From NCBI RefSeq assembly GCF_018336155.1, contig NZ_JAGYHF010000004.1:248001-312000 (forward strand): a stretch of 64,000 nucleotides of DNA. The letters run 5' to 3'. Positions 53,698 through 64,000 of the stretch are shown here, piece by piece. Position 1 is the stretch's first letter; every line of letters starts with the position of its first letter. Both the position numbers and the translations under genes were made by a program. A model generated the notes under the pieces. It had not been told where the DNA came from. It worked only from the letters and a program-made list of their open reading frames with translations, and did no database searches. This stretch comes from Pseudomonas rustica. Its GTDB lineage: Bacteria; Pseudomonadota; Gammaproteobacteria; Pseudomonadales; Pseudomonadaceae.

Positions 53698-54759
53698 ATG
53701 AACACCCCATTCAACGCCCCAACCCGCAACACCAAAATCCCCGTGACCATCCTCACCGGTTTCCTCGGTGCCGGTAAAACCACCCTGCTCAATTACATCC
53801 TCAAAGAAAACCACGGTCGCAAAATCGCCGTGATCGAAAACGAATTCGGTGAAGTCGGCATCGACGGCGACCTCGTCCTCAGTTCCGAGACCGAAGAAAT
53901 CTACGAGATGGTCAACGGCTGCGTGTGCTGCACCGCCGAAGTTCGCGAGGACTTGGTGCGCATCGTCAGAGAGCTGGTCGCGCGCCCGGTGCGCCTCGAT
54001 CACATCCTCATCGAAACCAGCGGCCTGGCCGATCCGTACCCGGTGGCGCAGAGCTTTTTCATCAATGACCCGATCGCCGATGAAGTCGAACTCGACGCCA
54101 TCGTGACCATGGTCGACGCCAAGCACATCGCCCAGCACCTGGAGGATCTGCAACTCGACGGCGTCGACAATCAGGCAGTGGATCAGATTGTCTGCGCCGA
54201 TCGGATCGTCATCAACAAGGTCGATCTGGTCAGCGCTGAAGAGGTTGAAACCCTGCGCGGCAAGATCCGTGGATTGAATGCCACAGCAGATCTGGTGACC
54301 TCAACCCACGCGCAAATCGATCTGACGAAGATCCTCGGCATCGGCGCGTTTGAATGCACGCAGAAGCTGATGGAAATCGGCGCGGATCAGCACGATCACG
54401 ATCACCACGACCATGAGCATCACGCTGAGCAGTCTATTGAAGAGCAGGACCACCAACACGACCCAAGCGTGTCATCGGTGGGCATCGCTGTGGACGGCGC
54501 GGTCAACCTGATGGCGTTCCATCGCTGGATCAGCGAACTGCGTTCCTCCCAGGCCGACAACCTCTATCGCATGAAAGGTGTGCTCGCCGTGGCCAATGAA
54601 GACCAGCGCTACGTGCTGCAAGGCGTGCACAGCCTGGTGGAATTCCGCGCCTCAACCGCGTGGGGCACGGAGCCCCGCTCGAGCAAGATCGTGTTCATCG
54701 GCCGCGACCTGGATCGCGCGGCCCTGAACCAAGGCTTCGCCGCCTGCCTGGCAGGCTGA
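53698..54759 (+). CDS. CobW/COG0523-family GTPase, putative metal chaperone
   Basis: This 353-residue G3E GTPase has Walker A GFLGAGKTTLL, the metal-binding CxCC motif in NGCVCCTAEV, base-recognition NKVD and a His-rich segment of about 30 residues (starting ADQHDHDHHDHEHHAEQ) before the C-terminal CobW domain. Such proteins load zinc or another metal onto partner enzymes. Lying between the UbiX and permease genes, it could serve the metal-dependent amidohydrolases in the same run. CTTTAAGGAGC-like ribosome site (AAGGAGC) upstream. Confidence 0.9.
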   Translation: MNTPFNAPTRNTKIPVTILTGFLGAGKTTLLNYILKENHGRKIAVIENEFGEVGIDGDLVLSSETEEIYEMVNGCVCCTAEVREDLVRIVRELVARPVRLDHILIETSGLADPYPVAQSFFINDPIADEVELDAIVTMVDAKHIAQHLEDLQLDGVDNQAVDQIVCADRIVINKVDLVSAEEVETLRGKIRGLNATADLVTSTHAQIDLTKILGIGAFECTQKLMEIGADQHDHDHHDHEHHAEQSIEEQDHQHDPSVSSVGIAVDGAVNLMAFHRWISELRSSQADNLYRMKGVLAVANEDQRYVLQGVHSLVEFRASTAWGTEPRSSKIVFIGRDLDRAALNQGFAACLAG

Positions 54760-54843
54760 AACAAGGCATCGGAGCCGGTGGATGGCGGCTTCGGGCACAT
54801 GTGTACGAATGACTGATGCCAGTTTTTTGCACAACACAACACC

Positions 54844-54936
54844 TGTGGGAGCTGGCTTGCCAGCGATAGCGGACTGTCAGTTTATAAAAATGGTGACTGC
54901 TAAATCGCCATCGCTGGCAAGCCAGCTCCCACAGGG
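54844..54936. repeat. REPIN (GGAGCTGGCTTGCCAGCGAT type)
   Basis: Inverted pair TGTGGGAGCTGGCTTGCCAG and CTGGCAAGCCAGCTCCCACA between the GTPase and permease genes. Confidence 0.9.
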
Positions 54937-55015
54937 TTCCACTGTGTTCTTGAGCTGATCGGCATCAGACGAATACCCCTCTCTACCGCATAAAAACAGC
55001 CAGAGGTGTTTCCCC

Positions 55016-56383
55016 ATGTCGTCAGCCACATCCCCATCAAAAACCGCATCCACCGTGCACCCCGTCGACCGCGTTTTGCCGGTACGACAGATGCTCACCC
55101 TCGGCCTGCAACACATGGCCGTCTCGTACATCGGCGCCATCGCCGTGCCGTTGATTGTTGCCAGTGCGTTGAAAATGTCTCACGCCGACACGGTGGTACT
55201 GATCAGTACCACGCTGTTCTGTTCCGGCATCGCCACCCTTCTGCAAACCGTCGGCTTCTGGAAATTCGGCGTGCGCCTGCCAATTCTGCAAGGCGTGGCT
55301 TTCAGCAGCGTTGGCCCGGTGATCGCCATCGGCAGCAACCCGGAGGTTGGGTTCGCCGGGGTCTGCGGGGCGGTGATCGGCGCGGGGATTTTCACCATGC
55401 TGATGGCGCCCTTCGTCGGTCGATTACGGCGGTTTTTTCCGCCCGTGGTCACCGGTTGCATCGTCACCGTGATCGGTTTACAGCTGTTCCCGATTGCCTA
55501 TGAATGGGTTGGCGGCGGGCGCAACGCGAGCAACTTCGGCGCGCCGGCGTTCCTCGGTGTGGCGGTGGTGGTGTTGCTGACGATCCTGTTGGTCAACCGC
55601 TATGGCAGCCCGATGCTGCGCAACATGGCGGTGTTGATCGGGATGCTGGTTGGCGCCGGACTGGCCTACGGTCTGGGCATGGGTAGTTTTCACAGCGTCG
55701 AAGAAGCGCCGTGGCTGACCGTGCCCTACCCGTTCTACTTCGGCCTGCCGACCTTCAGCCTGATCCCCATCGCGACCATGGTGGTGGTGATGATCGTGCA
55801 GATGGTCGAGTCGATGGGGCTGTTCGTGGCCATCGGCGACATTGTCGAAAAACCGGTCGAGGACAAACAGGCCATCAACGGTCTGCGCGCCAATGGCTTG
55901 GCCAGCACCATCGCCGGGATGTTCGCCGCGTTTCCCTTCATCGCCTTCATGGAAAACGTCGGCCTGGTGATCCTCACCGGCGTGCGCAGCCGTTGGGTGG
56001 TCGCGGTCAGCGGCTTGCTGATGTGCTCGATTGCCTTGGTGCCGAAGGCCGGCGCGATCATCGCTTCGATGCCGACCGCCGCTCTCGGTGGCGCTGGCAT
56101 TGCGATGTTCGGCGTGGTTGCGGCGGCGGGCATTCAGACCCTCGCCAAAGTCGATTACGAGCGCAATCGCTACAACGTGCTGATCGTCGGTTTCACCATC
56201 GCCGCCGCGCTGGTGCCGGTGCTCGCCCCCACCTTGTTCAAACAACTCCCCGAGTGGTCGCAGCCGTTCCTGCACAGCAGCGTGGTTATCGCTTGCCTGG
56301 TGTCGGTGCTGCTCAACGCCGCGCTGAATGGCGTCAGCGTGCCGGGAACCACCGCCAGCAAATCCGCCTCGCACATCCTTTAG
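55016..56383 (+). CDS. NCS2-family nucleobase permease, purine/urate-type
   Basis: This 455-residue permease has about 14 membrane segments. Signature segments of NCS2 transporters are MLTLGLQHMAVSYIGAIAVP, IVQMVESMGLFVAIGDI and FMENVGLVILTGVRSRWVV; the last two match the xanthine/urate branch better than the uracil branch. It couples uptake of an oxopurine-like base to the proton gradient. The deaminase gene starts 13 bp after its stop, so it probably imports that enzyme's substrate. Confidence 0.9.
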   Translation: MSSATSPSKTASTVHPVDRVLPVRQMLTLGLQHMAVSYIGAIAVPLIVASALKMSHADTVVLISTTLFCSGIATLLQTVGFWKFGVRLPILQGVAFSSVGPVIAIGSNPEVGFAGVCGAVIGAGIFTMLMAPFVGRLRRFFPPVVTGCIVTVIGLQLFPIAYEWVGGGRNASNFGAPAFLGVAVVVLLTILLVNRYGSPMLRNMAVLIGMLVGAGLAYGLGMGSFHSVEEAPWLTVPYPFYFGLPTFSLIPIATMVVVMIVQMVESMGLFVAIGDIVEKPVEDKQAINGLRANGLASTIAGMFAAFPFIAFMENVGLVILTGVRSRWVVAVSGLLMCSIALVPKAGAIIASMPTAALGGAGIAMFGVVAAAGIQTLAKVDYERNRYNVLIVGFTIAAALVPVLAPTLFKQLPEWSQPFLHSSVVIACLVSVLLNAALNGVSVPGTTASKSASHIL

Positions 56384-56396
56384 TTTGGAGCTGCCC

Positions 56397-57785
56397 ATGA
56401 CTCAACTTCAGAACATCCTGATCAAAAACCCGGTCGCGGTGATGACCGGCCTGCGCGGCCCTCGCGCGCGGGCCGGGGCCGTGGACATCCGCGTGGTCAA
56501 CGGTCGCATCGCCGAAATGGCCGCGAACCTTGAACCACAACCCGGCGAACGGCTGATCGACGCGCGCAACTGCGTGGTCTATCCCGGCTGGATCAACACC
56601 CACCATCACCTGTTCCAGAACCTGCTCAAAGCCGTGCCCGAAGGCTTGAATCAGGATCTGCAAGGCTGGCTGGCGAGCGTGCCCTACCCGCGCCTCAACC
56701 GCTTTACCCCGCAACTGGCGCGGATTGCTGCACGGCTGGGCATGGTCGAATTGCTGCTGTCCGGCGTCACCACCTGCGCCGATCACCACTACCTCTACCA
56801 CGCTCACGGCAGCACCGAGACCGGCGACTTGCTGTTCGACATGGCCGATGAATTTGGCCTGCGTTTTGTGCTGTGCCGTGGCGGCGCGCTGGAATCAGCG
56901 AGCGCGCATCCGGGCTTCTCGAAAACCGCGCTGCAACCGGAGAGCCTCGAGCAAATGGTTGGCGATATCGAACGGCTGAAATCGCTGTATCACCAGGACA
57001 CTCCAGACGCGATGCGCCGCGTGGTTGTCGCGCCAACCACGCCAACGTTCTCGCTGCCGCCAACGCTGCTGCGCGAACTCGCCCACACCGCACGCGGCCT
57101 CGGTTTGCGTCTGCATACGCACCTGTCGGAAACGCAGAACTACGTGAATTTCTGCCGCGAAAAATACAACTGCCTGCCGGTGGAATTCGTCGCCGAACAC
57201 GAATGGCTCGGCCCCGACGTCTGGTTCGCCCACGCCGTACACCTGCAACCGGGCGAAATCCGCATGCTCGCGCAGACCGGCACCGGCATCTCCCACTGCC
57301 CGGTGAGCAATGCGCGACTGGGCAGCGGCGTCGCGCCAGTGCCGCAGATGTACGAGGCAGGTGTGCCGATTTCCCTGGGCGTGGATGGCGTAGCGTCGAA
57401 TGAATCCGGAAGCATGGTCGGCGAAGCCAACACCGCGTGGCTGATCCACCGCGCCGAACAAGGCGCCTCGGCGACCACCGCTGAAGACGTCATTCACTGG
57501 GGCACGGCGGGTGGCGCACAGGTGTTGGGACTCGGCGCGGTTGGCACGCTCGAAATCGGGCAAGCGGCGGATCTGGTGGTCTACAGTCTCGATCACCCAC
57601 GGTTCTACGGCTTCCACGACAGCGCCGTCGCGCCAGTGGTTGCGGGCGAACCGATCACGGTTAAATACAGCCTGGTCGGCGGCAGGATTGTGGTCGACAA
57701 CGGCGTAATCCCCGGCCTGGACATCGAACGCATGCGCGCCGAAGCGTGGGAAGGCGTGCAACAACTGATGAACGTTGACGACTGA
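56397..57785 (+). CDS. Amidohydrolase-family deaminase, 8-oxoguanine/isoxanthopterin deaminase type
   Basis: The product has 462 residues from the ATG at 56397 with TTTGGAG 6 bases upstream; a longer frame overlaps the permease. It has the TRZ/ATZ-like metal site: NTHHHLFQNL near residue 68, LHTHLSETQNY near residue 240, VWFAHAVHLQPGE and SLGVDGVASNESGSM. These match 8-oxoguanine deaminase and its relatives acting on isoxanthopterin. It likely removes an exocyclic amino group from a purine- or pterin-like base imported by the NCS2 permease. The exact substrate is not certain. Confidence 0.87.
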   Translation: MTQLQNILIKNPVAVMTGLRGPRARAGAVDIRVVNGRIAEMAANLEPQPGERLIDARNCVVYPGWINTHHHLFQNLLKAVPEGLNQDLQGWLASVPYPRLNRFTPQLARIAARLGMVELLLSGVTTCADHHYLYHAHGSTETGDLLFDMADEFGLRFVLCRGGALESASAHPGFSKTALQPESLEQMVGDIERLKSLYHQDTPDAMRRVVVAPTTPTFSLPPTLLRELAHTARGLGLRLHTHLSETQNYVNFCREKYNCLPVEFVAEHEWLGPDVWFAHAVHLQPGEIRMLAQTGTGISHCPVSNARLGSGVAPVPQMYEAGVPISLGVDGVASNESGSMVGEANTAWLIHRAEQGASATTAEDVIHWGTAGGAQVLGLGAVGTLEIGQAADLVVYSLDHPRFYGFHDSAVAPVVAGEPITVKYSLVGGRIVVDNGVIPGLDIERMRAEAWEGVQQLMNVDD

Positions 57786-57807
57786 CCAAAACCCACCACA
57801 AACCCCT

Positions 57808-57896
57808 TGTAGGAGTGAGCCTGCTCGCGATAGCGGTGTATCAGTCAGAGTTAATGTGGCTGACAGACCGCTATCGCGAGCAGGCTCACTCCTACA
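57808..57896. repeat. REPIN (GAGTGAGCCTGCTCGCGAT type)
   Basis: Inverted pair GTAGGAGTGAGCCTGCTCGC and GCGAGCAGGCTCACTCCTAC. Confidence 0.9.
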
Positions 57897-57990
57897 GGGG
57901 ATTGCGGTGCATTCGCGACTTCCAGGTTTGTCGTCTAACGTTACTTCCTCATCGGACTGAGCCCCTGGGCTCTTGATCAAGGAGAGACTG

Positions 57991-58188
57991 ATGACGTCGC
58001 GTCGCAACATCGAACAGACCTACCGCACCTGGTCCAGCCCCATTTTGCTGGAGCTGAAAAAGCGCGAACACCAAATGGCGCCGTTCGAGCGTCAGGCGCT
58101 GGAGAATGTGTTGGTGGAGAGGCGCTTGCTGGATATCGGTAATCCGCAGGGCAATGACCGCCGAACAAAAAACCTCACCCTGGATTAA
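57991..58188 (+). CDS. Small unknown protein, 65 residues
   Basis: The ATG at 57991 has AAGGAGA 5 bases upstream, a strong site. The product begins MTSRRNIEQTYRTWSSPILL and is rich in Arg and Glu, soluble and helical, with LLELKKREHQMAPFERQALE. No family recognised. It stands alone between two REPINs. Confidence 0.65.
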   Translation: MTSRRNIEQTYRTWSSPILLELKKREHQMAPFERQALENVLVERRLLDIGNPQGNDRRTKNLTLD

Positions 58189-58199
58189 TCGCTAACCCT

Positions 58200-58290
58200 T
58201 GTAGGAGCTGAGCTTGCTCGCGAAGGCGGTGTGTCAGGCAGATGTGATTTGCCTGACACAATGCCTTCGCGAGCAAGCTCGGCTCCTACA
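58200..58290. repeat. REPIN containing the DHH gene stop
   Basis: Inverted pair GTAGGAGCTGAGCTTGCTCG and CGAGCAAGCTCGGCTCCTAC. The minus-strand DHH gene ends within its right arm. Confidence 0.92.
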
Positions 58291-59200
58291 GGTTTGTGTG
58301 CTGGCCCAGTTTGAGTAGTTCCTTGCGCAGGATTGAGGGTGCGTGGTCGGCCATGCCGGCGTGCCAGTCCAGTGTCAGCAGGTGATTGAGTTTGCGTTGG
58401 CTCGAAACGGGTTCTGCCAGAAAGCAGCTTTTTCCGTCGCGGATGCTGATGACATTCAGCATCCAGTCATCGCCCTGCTCCGCCATCCACTGGCTGATCG
58501 CTGGCCGATGCTTTTTCAGCAACGCATCGGCATCCCACACGGTCATTTGTGCGAAGACTTGCGGCAGATTATTTTCGGGTTTCAGCCGTTTCAGGTCGGC
58601 TGCCAAGGCATTGGCAAGGTCTGATTCGATGCTGGCCTGGCATTCGAGGAAGTATTTCTCGGGCCAGTCGGTCGCGAGTTTCGCCCGAAACGCGAGTTCG
58701 GCGTAGGCGTCGATGTCCGCTGCGGTGGTCATCTGGCTGGTGAAGTTCAGGGTGTTGTCGAGGATCGCGGTGGCCAACAGTGCGGCGCTTTGTTCGCTGA
58801 TTTTTGCAAGCAAGTCTGAGGTCTGCCAACGCTGAAAGACCTGAGTTGCCGCAGCGCCGATCGGGCGGATGTCGGCGGCCGAACCGAGTTTCTTTGCCCA
58901 GTAATTTTCGTAACCTGGATGATGGTCGATGACTTCCACGACCTGATCGAGCACGACCAGTGGATCGAAATGGTGATAGTCGGATACGTCGACCAAGATG
59001 AATTCGTCAGTCAGCGATGGTTCATGCGTTTGAAAAGCGCGACCCCAATCAAGCACGGTTTTCGAGACGCTGGCGTTGGGTTTTGCGCTGCTGACGGCGC
59101 GGGCGGGGATGCCTTGCAGATTGAGTAATTCGGCGTAGGCGATGCAGCAGGCGTAGGCGTCGATGTCCAGATAGGACGCGCCGGAGGTGATGATTTTCAT
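58286..59200 (-). CDS. DHH-family phosphoesterase
   Basis: The product has 304 residues from the ATG at 59200. The N-terminal phosphoesterase domain shows GASYLDIDAYACCIAYAELL, LVDVSDYHHF and VVEVIDHHPGYENYW, the DHH motif giving manganese binding. The C-terminal part is DHHA2-like, as in manganese-dependent inorganic pyrophosphatase and exopolyphosphatases. The substrate (pyrophosphate, polyphosphate or a nucleotide) is not clear. The TAG stop is formed by the CTACA end of a REP element. Confidence 0.83.
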   Translation of the reverse strand: MKIITSGASYLDIDAYACCIAYAELLNLQGIPARAVSSAKPNASVSKTVLDWGRAFQTHEPSLTDEFILVDVSDYHHFDPLVVLDQVVEVIDHHPGYENYWAKKLGSAADIRPIGAAATQVFQRWQTSDLLAKISEQSAALLATAILDNTLNFTSQMTTAADIDAYAELAFRAKLATDWPEKYFLECQASIESDLANALAADLKRLKPENNLPQVFAQMTVWDADALLKKHRPAISQWMAEQGDDWMLNVISIRDGKSCFLAEPVSSQRKLNHLLTLDWHAGMADHAPSILRKELLKLGQHTNL

Positions 59201-59242
59201 GGGCGGCAACGTCGCACATTTTCATGACATTCGGGTGACAGG

Positions 59243-59291
59243 AAAAGATCGCAGCCTGCGGCAGCTCCTACACAGGGCTGCGATCTGTTGA
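59243..59291. repeat. REP with partial partner
   Basis: AAAAGATCGCAGCCTGCGGC then GCAGCTCCTACACAGGGCTG and CGATCTGTTGATG, a shortened REPIN at the 3' end of the amidase gene. Confidence 0.75.
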
Positions 59292-59294
59292 TGT

Positions 59295-60578
59295 TTATGC
59301 GGCGGCTTTACCGGCTGCCACCGCCGCCGAAGCCGCGAGCATCGCCCGCAACAACACCGCGCACCCGGCCGCCAGATCATCCGGTGCGGCATTCTCGATT
59401 TCGTTGTGGCTGATCCCGCCTTCGCATGGCACAAAAATCATCCCCGCTGGCCCAAGTTCGGCGAGGAAGATTGCGTCGTGGCCGGCGCCGCTGACGATGT
59501 CCATGTGCGACAGGCCCAAGCCCTTGGCCGCGCCGCGTACCGCTTCCACGCAACCTTTTTCGAAGTACAGCGGCGGGAAGTCGGCGGTGGGGGTCAGTTC
59601 ATAAGTCAGGCCATGTTCCTCACAAGTCGCTTCGATGACCTGCTTCACTTCAGCAATCATCGAATTCAGCCGTGCCGGTTCCAGATGACGGAAATCGAGG
59701 GTCATGCGCACTTCGCCGGGAATGACGTTGCGCGAGCCGGGATAGGCTTGCAGGCAGCCGACGGTGCCGCAGGCGTGCGGTTGATGGCCGAGGGCGGCGC
59801 GGTTGACGGCGCCGACGATGACCGAGGCGCCGACCAGTGCATCTTTGCGCAGGTGCATCGGTGTTGGGCCGGCGTGGGCCTCGACGCCGCGCAGTTTCAG
59901 ATCGAACCACTTCTGCCCCAGCGCACCAAGTACCACGCCGATGGTTTTCTGTTCGTCTTCAAGGATCGGGCCTTGTTCGATGTGTGCTTCGAAGTAGGCG
60001 CCGACCTTATGCCCGCTGACTTTGCGCGGGCCGGCGTAGCCGATCGCATTGAGTGCTTCGCCGACCGTGATGCCCTCGGCATCGACCTTGGCCAGCGTTT
60101 CTTCGAGGGTGAATTTTTCGGCGAACACGCCGGAGCCCATCATGCATGGCGCGAAGCGTGAGCCTTCTTCGTTGGTCCAGACCACCACTTCCAGCGGCGC
60201 TTCGGTTTCCACGCCGAGGTCGTTGAGTGTGCGCAGAACCTCGACGCCAGCGAGCACACCGAAGCAGCCGTCGAACTTGCCACCGGTGGGTTGCGTGTCG
60301 ATGTGGCTGCCGGTCATCACTGGCGGCAGGTCGGGATTGCGCCCCGGCCGGCGGGCAAAGATGTTGCCGACGGCATCGACCGTGACGCTGCACCCGGCGT
60401 CCTTGCACCATTGCACGAACAGGTCGCGGGCCTGGCGGTCGAGGTCGGTCAGGGCCAGGCGACAGACCCCACCCTTGACCGTGGCGCCGAGCTTGGCCAG
60501 CTCCATGAGCGAGGCCCAGAGGCGATCGCGGTTGATGTGCTGATGGGTTGATTGCAGAACGTCTACGGCTGCGTTCAT
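59295..60578 (-). CDS. Zn-dependent carbamoyl-amidase (beta-ureidopropionase/hydantoinase pathway, M20 family)
   Basis: The product has 427 residues from the ATG at 60578, with GAGGAGAT 5 bases upstream. It belongs to the M20/allantoate-amidohydrolase-like family: VMTGSHIDTQPTGGKFDGCF, WTNEEGSRFAPCMMGSGVF, FEAHIEQGP and AGHDAIF hold the metal ligands. With the dihydropyrimidinase at 62748 it would hydrolyse N-carbamoyl-beta-alanine (or N-carbamoyl amino acids) in reductive pyrimidine or hydantoin breakdown. It follows the NCS1 permease gene. Confidence 0.9.
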   Translation of the reverse strand: MNAAVDVLQSTHQHINRDRLWASLMELAKLGATVKGGVCRLALTDLDRQARDLFVQWCKDAGCSVTVDAVGNIFARRPGRNPDLPPVMTGSHIDTQPTGGKFDGCFGVLAGVEVLRTLNDLGVETEAPLEVVVWTNEEGSRFAPCMMGSGVFAEKFTLEETLAKVDAEGITVGEALNAIGYAGPRKVSGHKVGAYFEAHIEQGPILEDEQKTIGVVLGALGQKWFDLKLRGVEAHAGPTPMHLRKDALVGASVIVGAVNRAALGHQPHACGTVGCLQAYPGSRNVIPGEVRMTLDFRHLEPARLNSMIAEVKQVIEATCEEHGLTYELTPTADFPPLYFEKGCVEAVRGAAKGLGLSHMDIVSGAGHDAIFLAELGPAGMIFVPCEGGISHNEIENAAPDDLAAGCAVLLRAMLAASAAVAAGKAAA

Positions 60579-60607
60579 GGGGATCTCCTCAGTGTTGATG
60601 CCGATAG

Positions 60608-60628
60608 TTCCCACGCTCTGCGTGGGAA
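60608..60628. repeat. Short inverted repeat TTCCCACGC-TCT-GCGTGGGAA
   Basis: A perfect 9-bp stem with a 3-base loop, between the permease and amidase genes. Short elements of this sequence recur in Pseudomonas genomes. It could reduce downstream expression. Confidence 0.7.
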
Positions 60629-60638
60629 TGATCATGAC

Positions 60639-62123
60639 TTACACCGCTGTTTTCACGGCAGAAGGCTGCGCCCGCATCACGCACAACCCGTAATAAATAA
60701 TCCCGCCCAACGCCGAGCCAGTGAACCAGCCATAGCTGTAAAACCAGCTAAACGCATCGCTACCCAGCGACAACAACGTCAGCACCACCGGCACACCAAA
60801 CGCGAGAAACCCGGCCCGGTTCCACGCCGGATACACGTCATCGCGATACAACCCGGCCAGATCCAGTTGCTGTTTCTTGATCAGGAAATAGTCCACCACC
60901 ATGATCCCGGCAATCGGCCCGAGCAGGCTCGAATAACCCAGCAACCAGTTGGAATACACGGTCTCGAGGCTCACATCGGAAACGATCAAACCAAGCTTTT
61001 TCAGCAGCTCATGCCCCATCAACAACAGCCCGACCAACCCGGTCAGCAAAACCGCTTTGGTGCGGTTGATCACCTTGGGCGCGATGTTCTGAAAATCGTT
61101 GGTCGGCGAGACAATGTTCGCGGCGGTGTTGGTCGACAGCGTGGCGATGATGATCAATGCCATGGCCACCGCGACCCACACGGGACTCTGGATATGGCCG
61201 ATCAAAGTCACCGGATCAGACACCGTCACGCCGACCAGTTTCACCGACGCTGCGGTCATGATTACGCCCAGCGAGGCGAACAAAAACATGGTCAGTGGCA
61301 GGCCGAAAATCTGCCCGAGGATTTGATCTTTCTGGCTCTTGGCGTAACGACTGAAGTCCGGGATGTTCAACGACAACGTCGCCCAGAAACCCACCATTGC
61401 CGTCAGCCCGGCGGCGAAGTAACTCACCACGCTCGCGCCTTCCGGACGCTTCGGCGGGATCGCCAGCAGTTCGGTCATCGAGACATTGGGCATCGCCCAT
61501 ACCAGCAAGCCGATGCCGACCGCCACCAGCAACGGCGCGGACAAGGTTTCCAGCCACTTGATCGACTCGGCGCCGCGAATCACCACCCACAGGTTCAGCG
61601 CCCAGAACACCATGAAGCCGATCACCTCCCCCGTCCCGCCAAGGGATTTCCAGCCGTCGAAAATCGAGCCGAGAAACAGGTGAATCGCCAAACCGCCAAA
61701 CATCGTCTGAATGCCGAACCAGCCGCACGCCACCAGCGCGCGAATCAGGCACGGCACGTTGGAGCCGAGAATGCCGAACGACGAGCGCAGCAACACGGGA
61801 AACGGTATGCCGTATTTGGTGCCGGGAAAGGCGTTCAGCGTCAGCGGAATCAACACGATGATATTGGCGAACAGAATCGCCAGCAGCGCTTCGCCCACAC
61901 TCAAGCCGAAGTACGCCGTCAGCACGCCGCCGAGGGTGTAGGTCGGCACGCAGATCGACATGCCGACCCACAGCGCGGTGATGTGCCATTTGTTCCAGGT
62001 TCGTTCGCGCACCTTGGTCGGTGCCATATCGTGGTTGTAACGGGGACTGTCGAGGACGTCGCTGCCGGCTTCGAGTTCGAACAAGCCGTCGCGCTCGGTC
62101 ACTTGCGATCTGTTCTGTTGCAT
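60639..62123 (-). CDS. NCS1-family nucleobase/hydantoin permease
   Basis: The product has 494 residues from the ATG at 62123 (MQQNRSQVTERDGLFELEAG) with GGAG about 6 bases upstream. It has twelve transmembrane helices with the NCS1 segments RTWNKWHITALWVGMSICVP, ALVACGWFGIQTMFGGLAIH and NIPDFSRYAKSQKDQ. It imports uracil, dihydropyrimidine or hydantoin for the neighbouring catabolic enzymes. Operon with the downstream amidase; divergent from the dihydropyrimidinase gene. Confidence 0.9.
   Translation of the reverse strand: MQQNRSQVTERDGLFELEAGSDVLDSPRYNHDMAPTKVRERTWNKWHITALWVGMSICVPTYTLGGVLTAYFGLSVGEALLAILFANIIVLIPLTLNAFPGTKYGIPFPVLLRSSFGILGSNVPCLIRALVACGWFGIQTMFGGLAIHLFLGSIFDGWKSLGGTGEVIGFMVFWALNLWVVIRGAESIKWLETLSAPLLVAVGIGLLVWAMPNVSMTELLAIPPKRPEGASVVSYFAAGLTAMVGFWATLSLNIPDFSRYAKSQKDQILGQIFGLPLTMFLFASLGVIMTAASVKLVGVTVSDPVTLIGHIQSPVWVAVAMALIIIATLSTNTAANIVSPTNDFQNIAPKVINRTKAVLLTGLVGLLLMGHELLKKLGLIVSDVSLETVYSNWLLGYSSLLGPIAGIMVVDYFLIKKQQLDLAGLYRDDVYPAWNRAGFLAFGVPVVLTLLSLGSDAFSWFYSYGWFTGSALGGIIYYGLCVMRAQPSAVKTAV

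Positions 62124-64000
<1,877 letters not shown>

Overview
The window is chromosomal DNA of a Pseudomonas, most likely of the P. fluorescens group. Support comes from the high and even G+C content, the dense intergenic REP/REPIN elements of the type GGGAGCGGGCTTGCTCGCGAA and GTAGGAGCTGCCGAAGGCTGCGATC, typical Pseudomonas small families (DUF1652, DUF3087, DUF6124), a fused A/B Mnh antiporter subunit and an AguA-type agmatine deiminase. I saw no rRNA, tRNA, CRISPR, IS transposase or prophage. The mobile content is small non-coding elements only.

Layout. Bases 1-3.3 kb carry the last two genes of a sulfonate-type ABC importer, a SRAP/YedK DNA-protein crosslink sensor and a small unknown gene. From 3.3 to 8.2 kb lie a tiny acidic protein, azlDC, a PAS-GGDEF diguanylate cyclase, two small membrane proteins and ppnN. 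From 8.3 to 12.3 kb there is an FAD/NAD(P) oxidoreductase with a decayed second copy of its 3' end, an unknown gene between the two copies, and an XRE-cupin regulator divergent from an EamA exporter. The mnhA-G cation/proton antiporter operon fills 12.5-18.6 kb, followed by a LysR - agmatine deiminase - PotF-like gene set on the minus strand. From 22 to 33 kb are a GFA-family protein, a TonB siderophore receptor, a 133-bp tandem REPIN array, an RstAB-like two-component pair, miaE, a UspE-like protein, a DUF1289 protein and acnB. From 33 to 44 kb there are a serine/tryptophan-type permease, a pair of tiny coiled-coil membrane proteins, a tautomerase-like protein, an isochorismatase-fold hydrolase, a 2-hydroxyacid dehydrogenase, an ACAD10-like phosphotransferase with an SDR, a small lipoprotein and a three-PAS LuxR regulator.

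The last 20 kb reads as a nitrogen-heterocycle catabolic region. It starts with a two-subunit molybdenum hydroxylase flanked by two LysR regulators. A plus-strand run follows: two ACMSD-type amidohydrolases, a UbiD decarboxylase, its UbiX prenyl-FMN synthase, a CobW GTPase, an NCS2 purine-type permease and an 8-oxoguanine/isoxanthopterin-type deaminase. After a DHH phosphoesterase comes the reductive pyrimidine/hydantoin module: a carbamoyl-amidase, an NCS1 permease and a dihydropyrimidinase cut by the window end. The middle run (49.4-57.8 kb) is the most interesting part. Its gene set predicts uptake, deamination and decarboxylation of a carboxylated purine- or pterin-like compound, and one of the two tandem ACMSD paralogues has lost its metal-binding HxH pair.

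Small repeats have shaped gene ends. The stop codons of a LysR gene, the UbiX gene and the DHH gene lie inside MITE or REP elements, and REPIN units are tandemly amplified at 133-bp spacing at two separate places.
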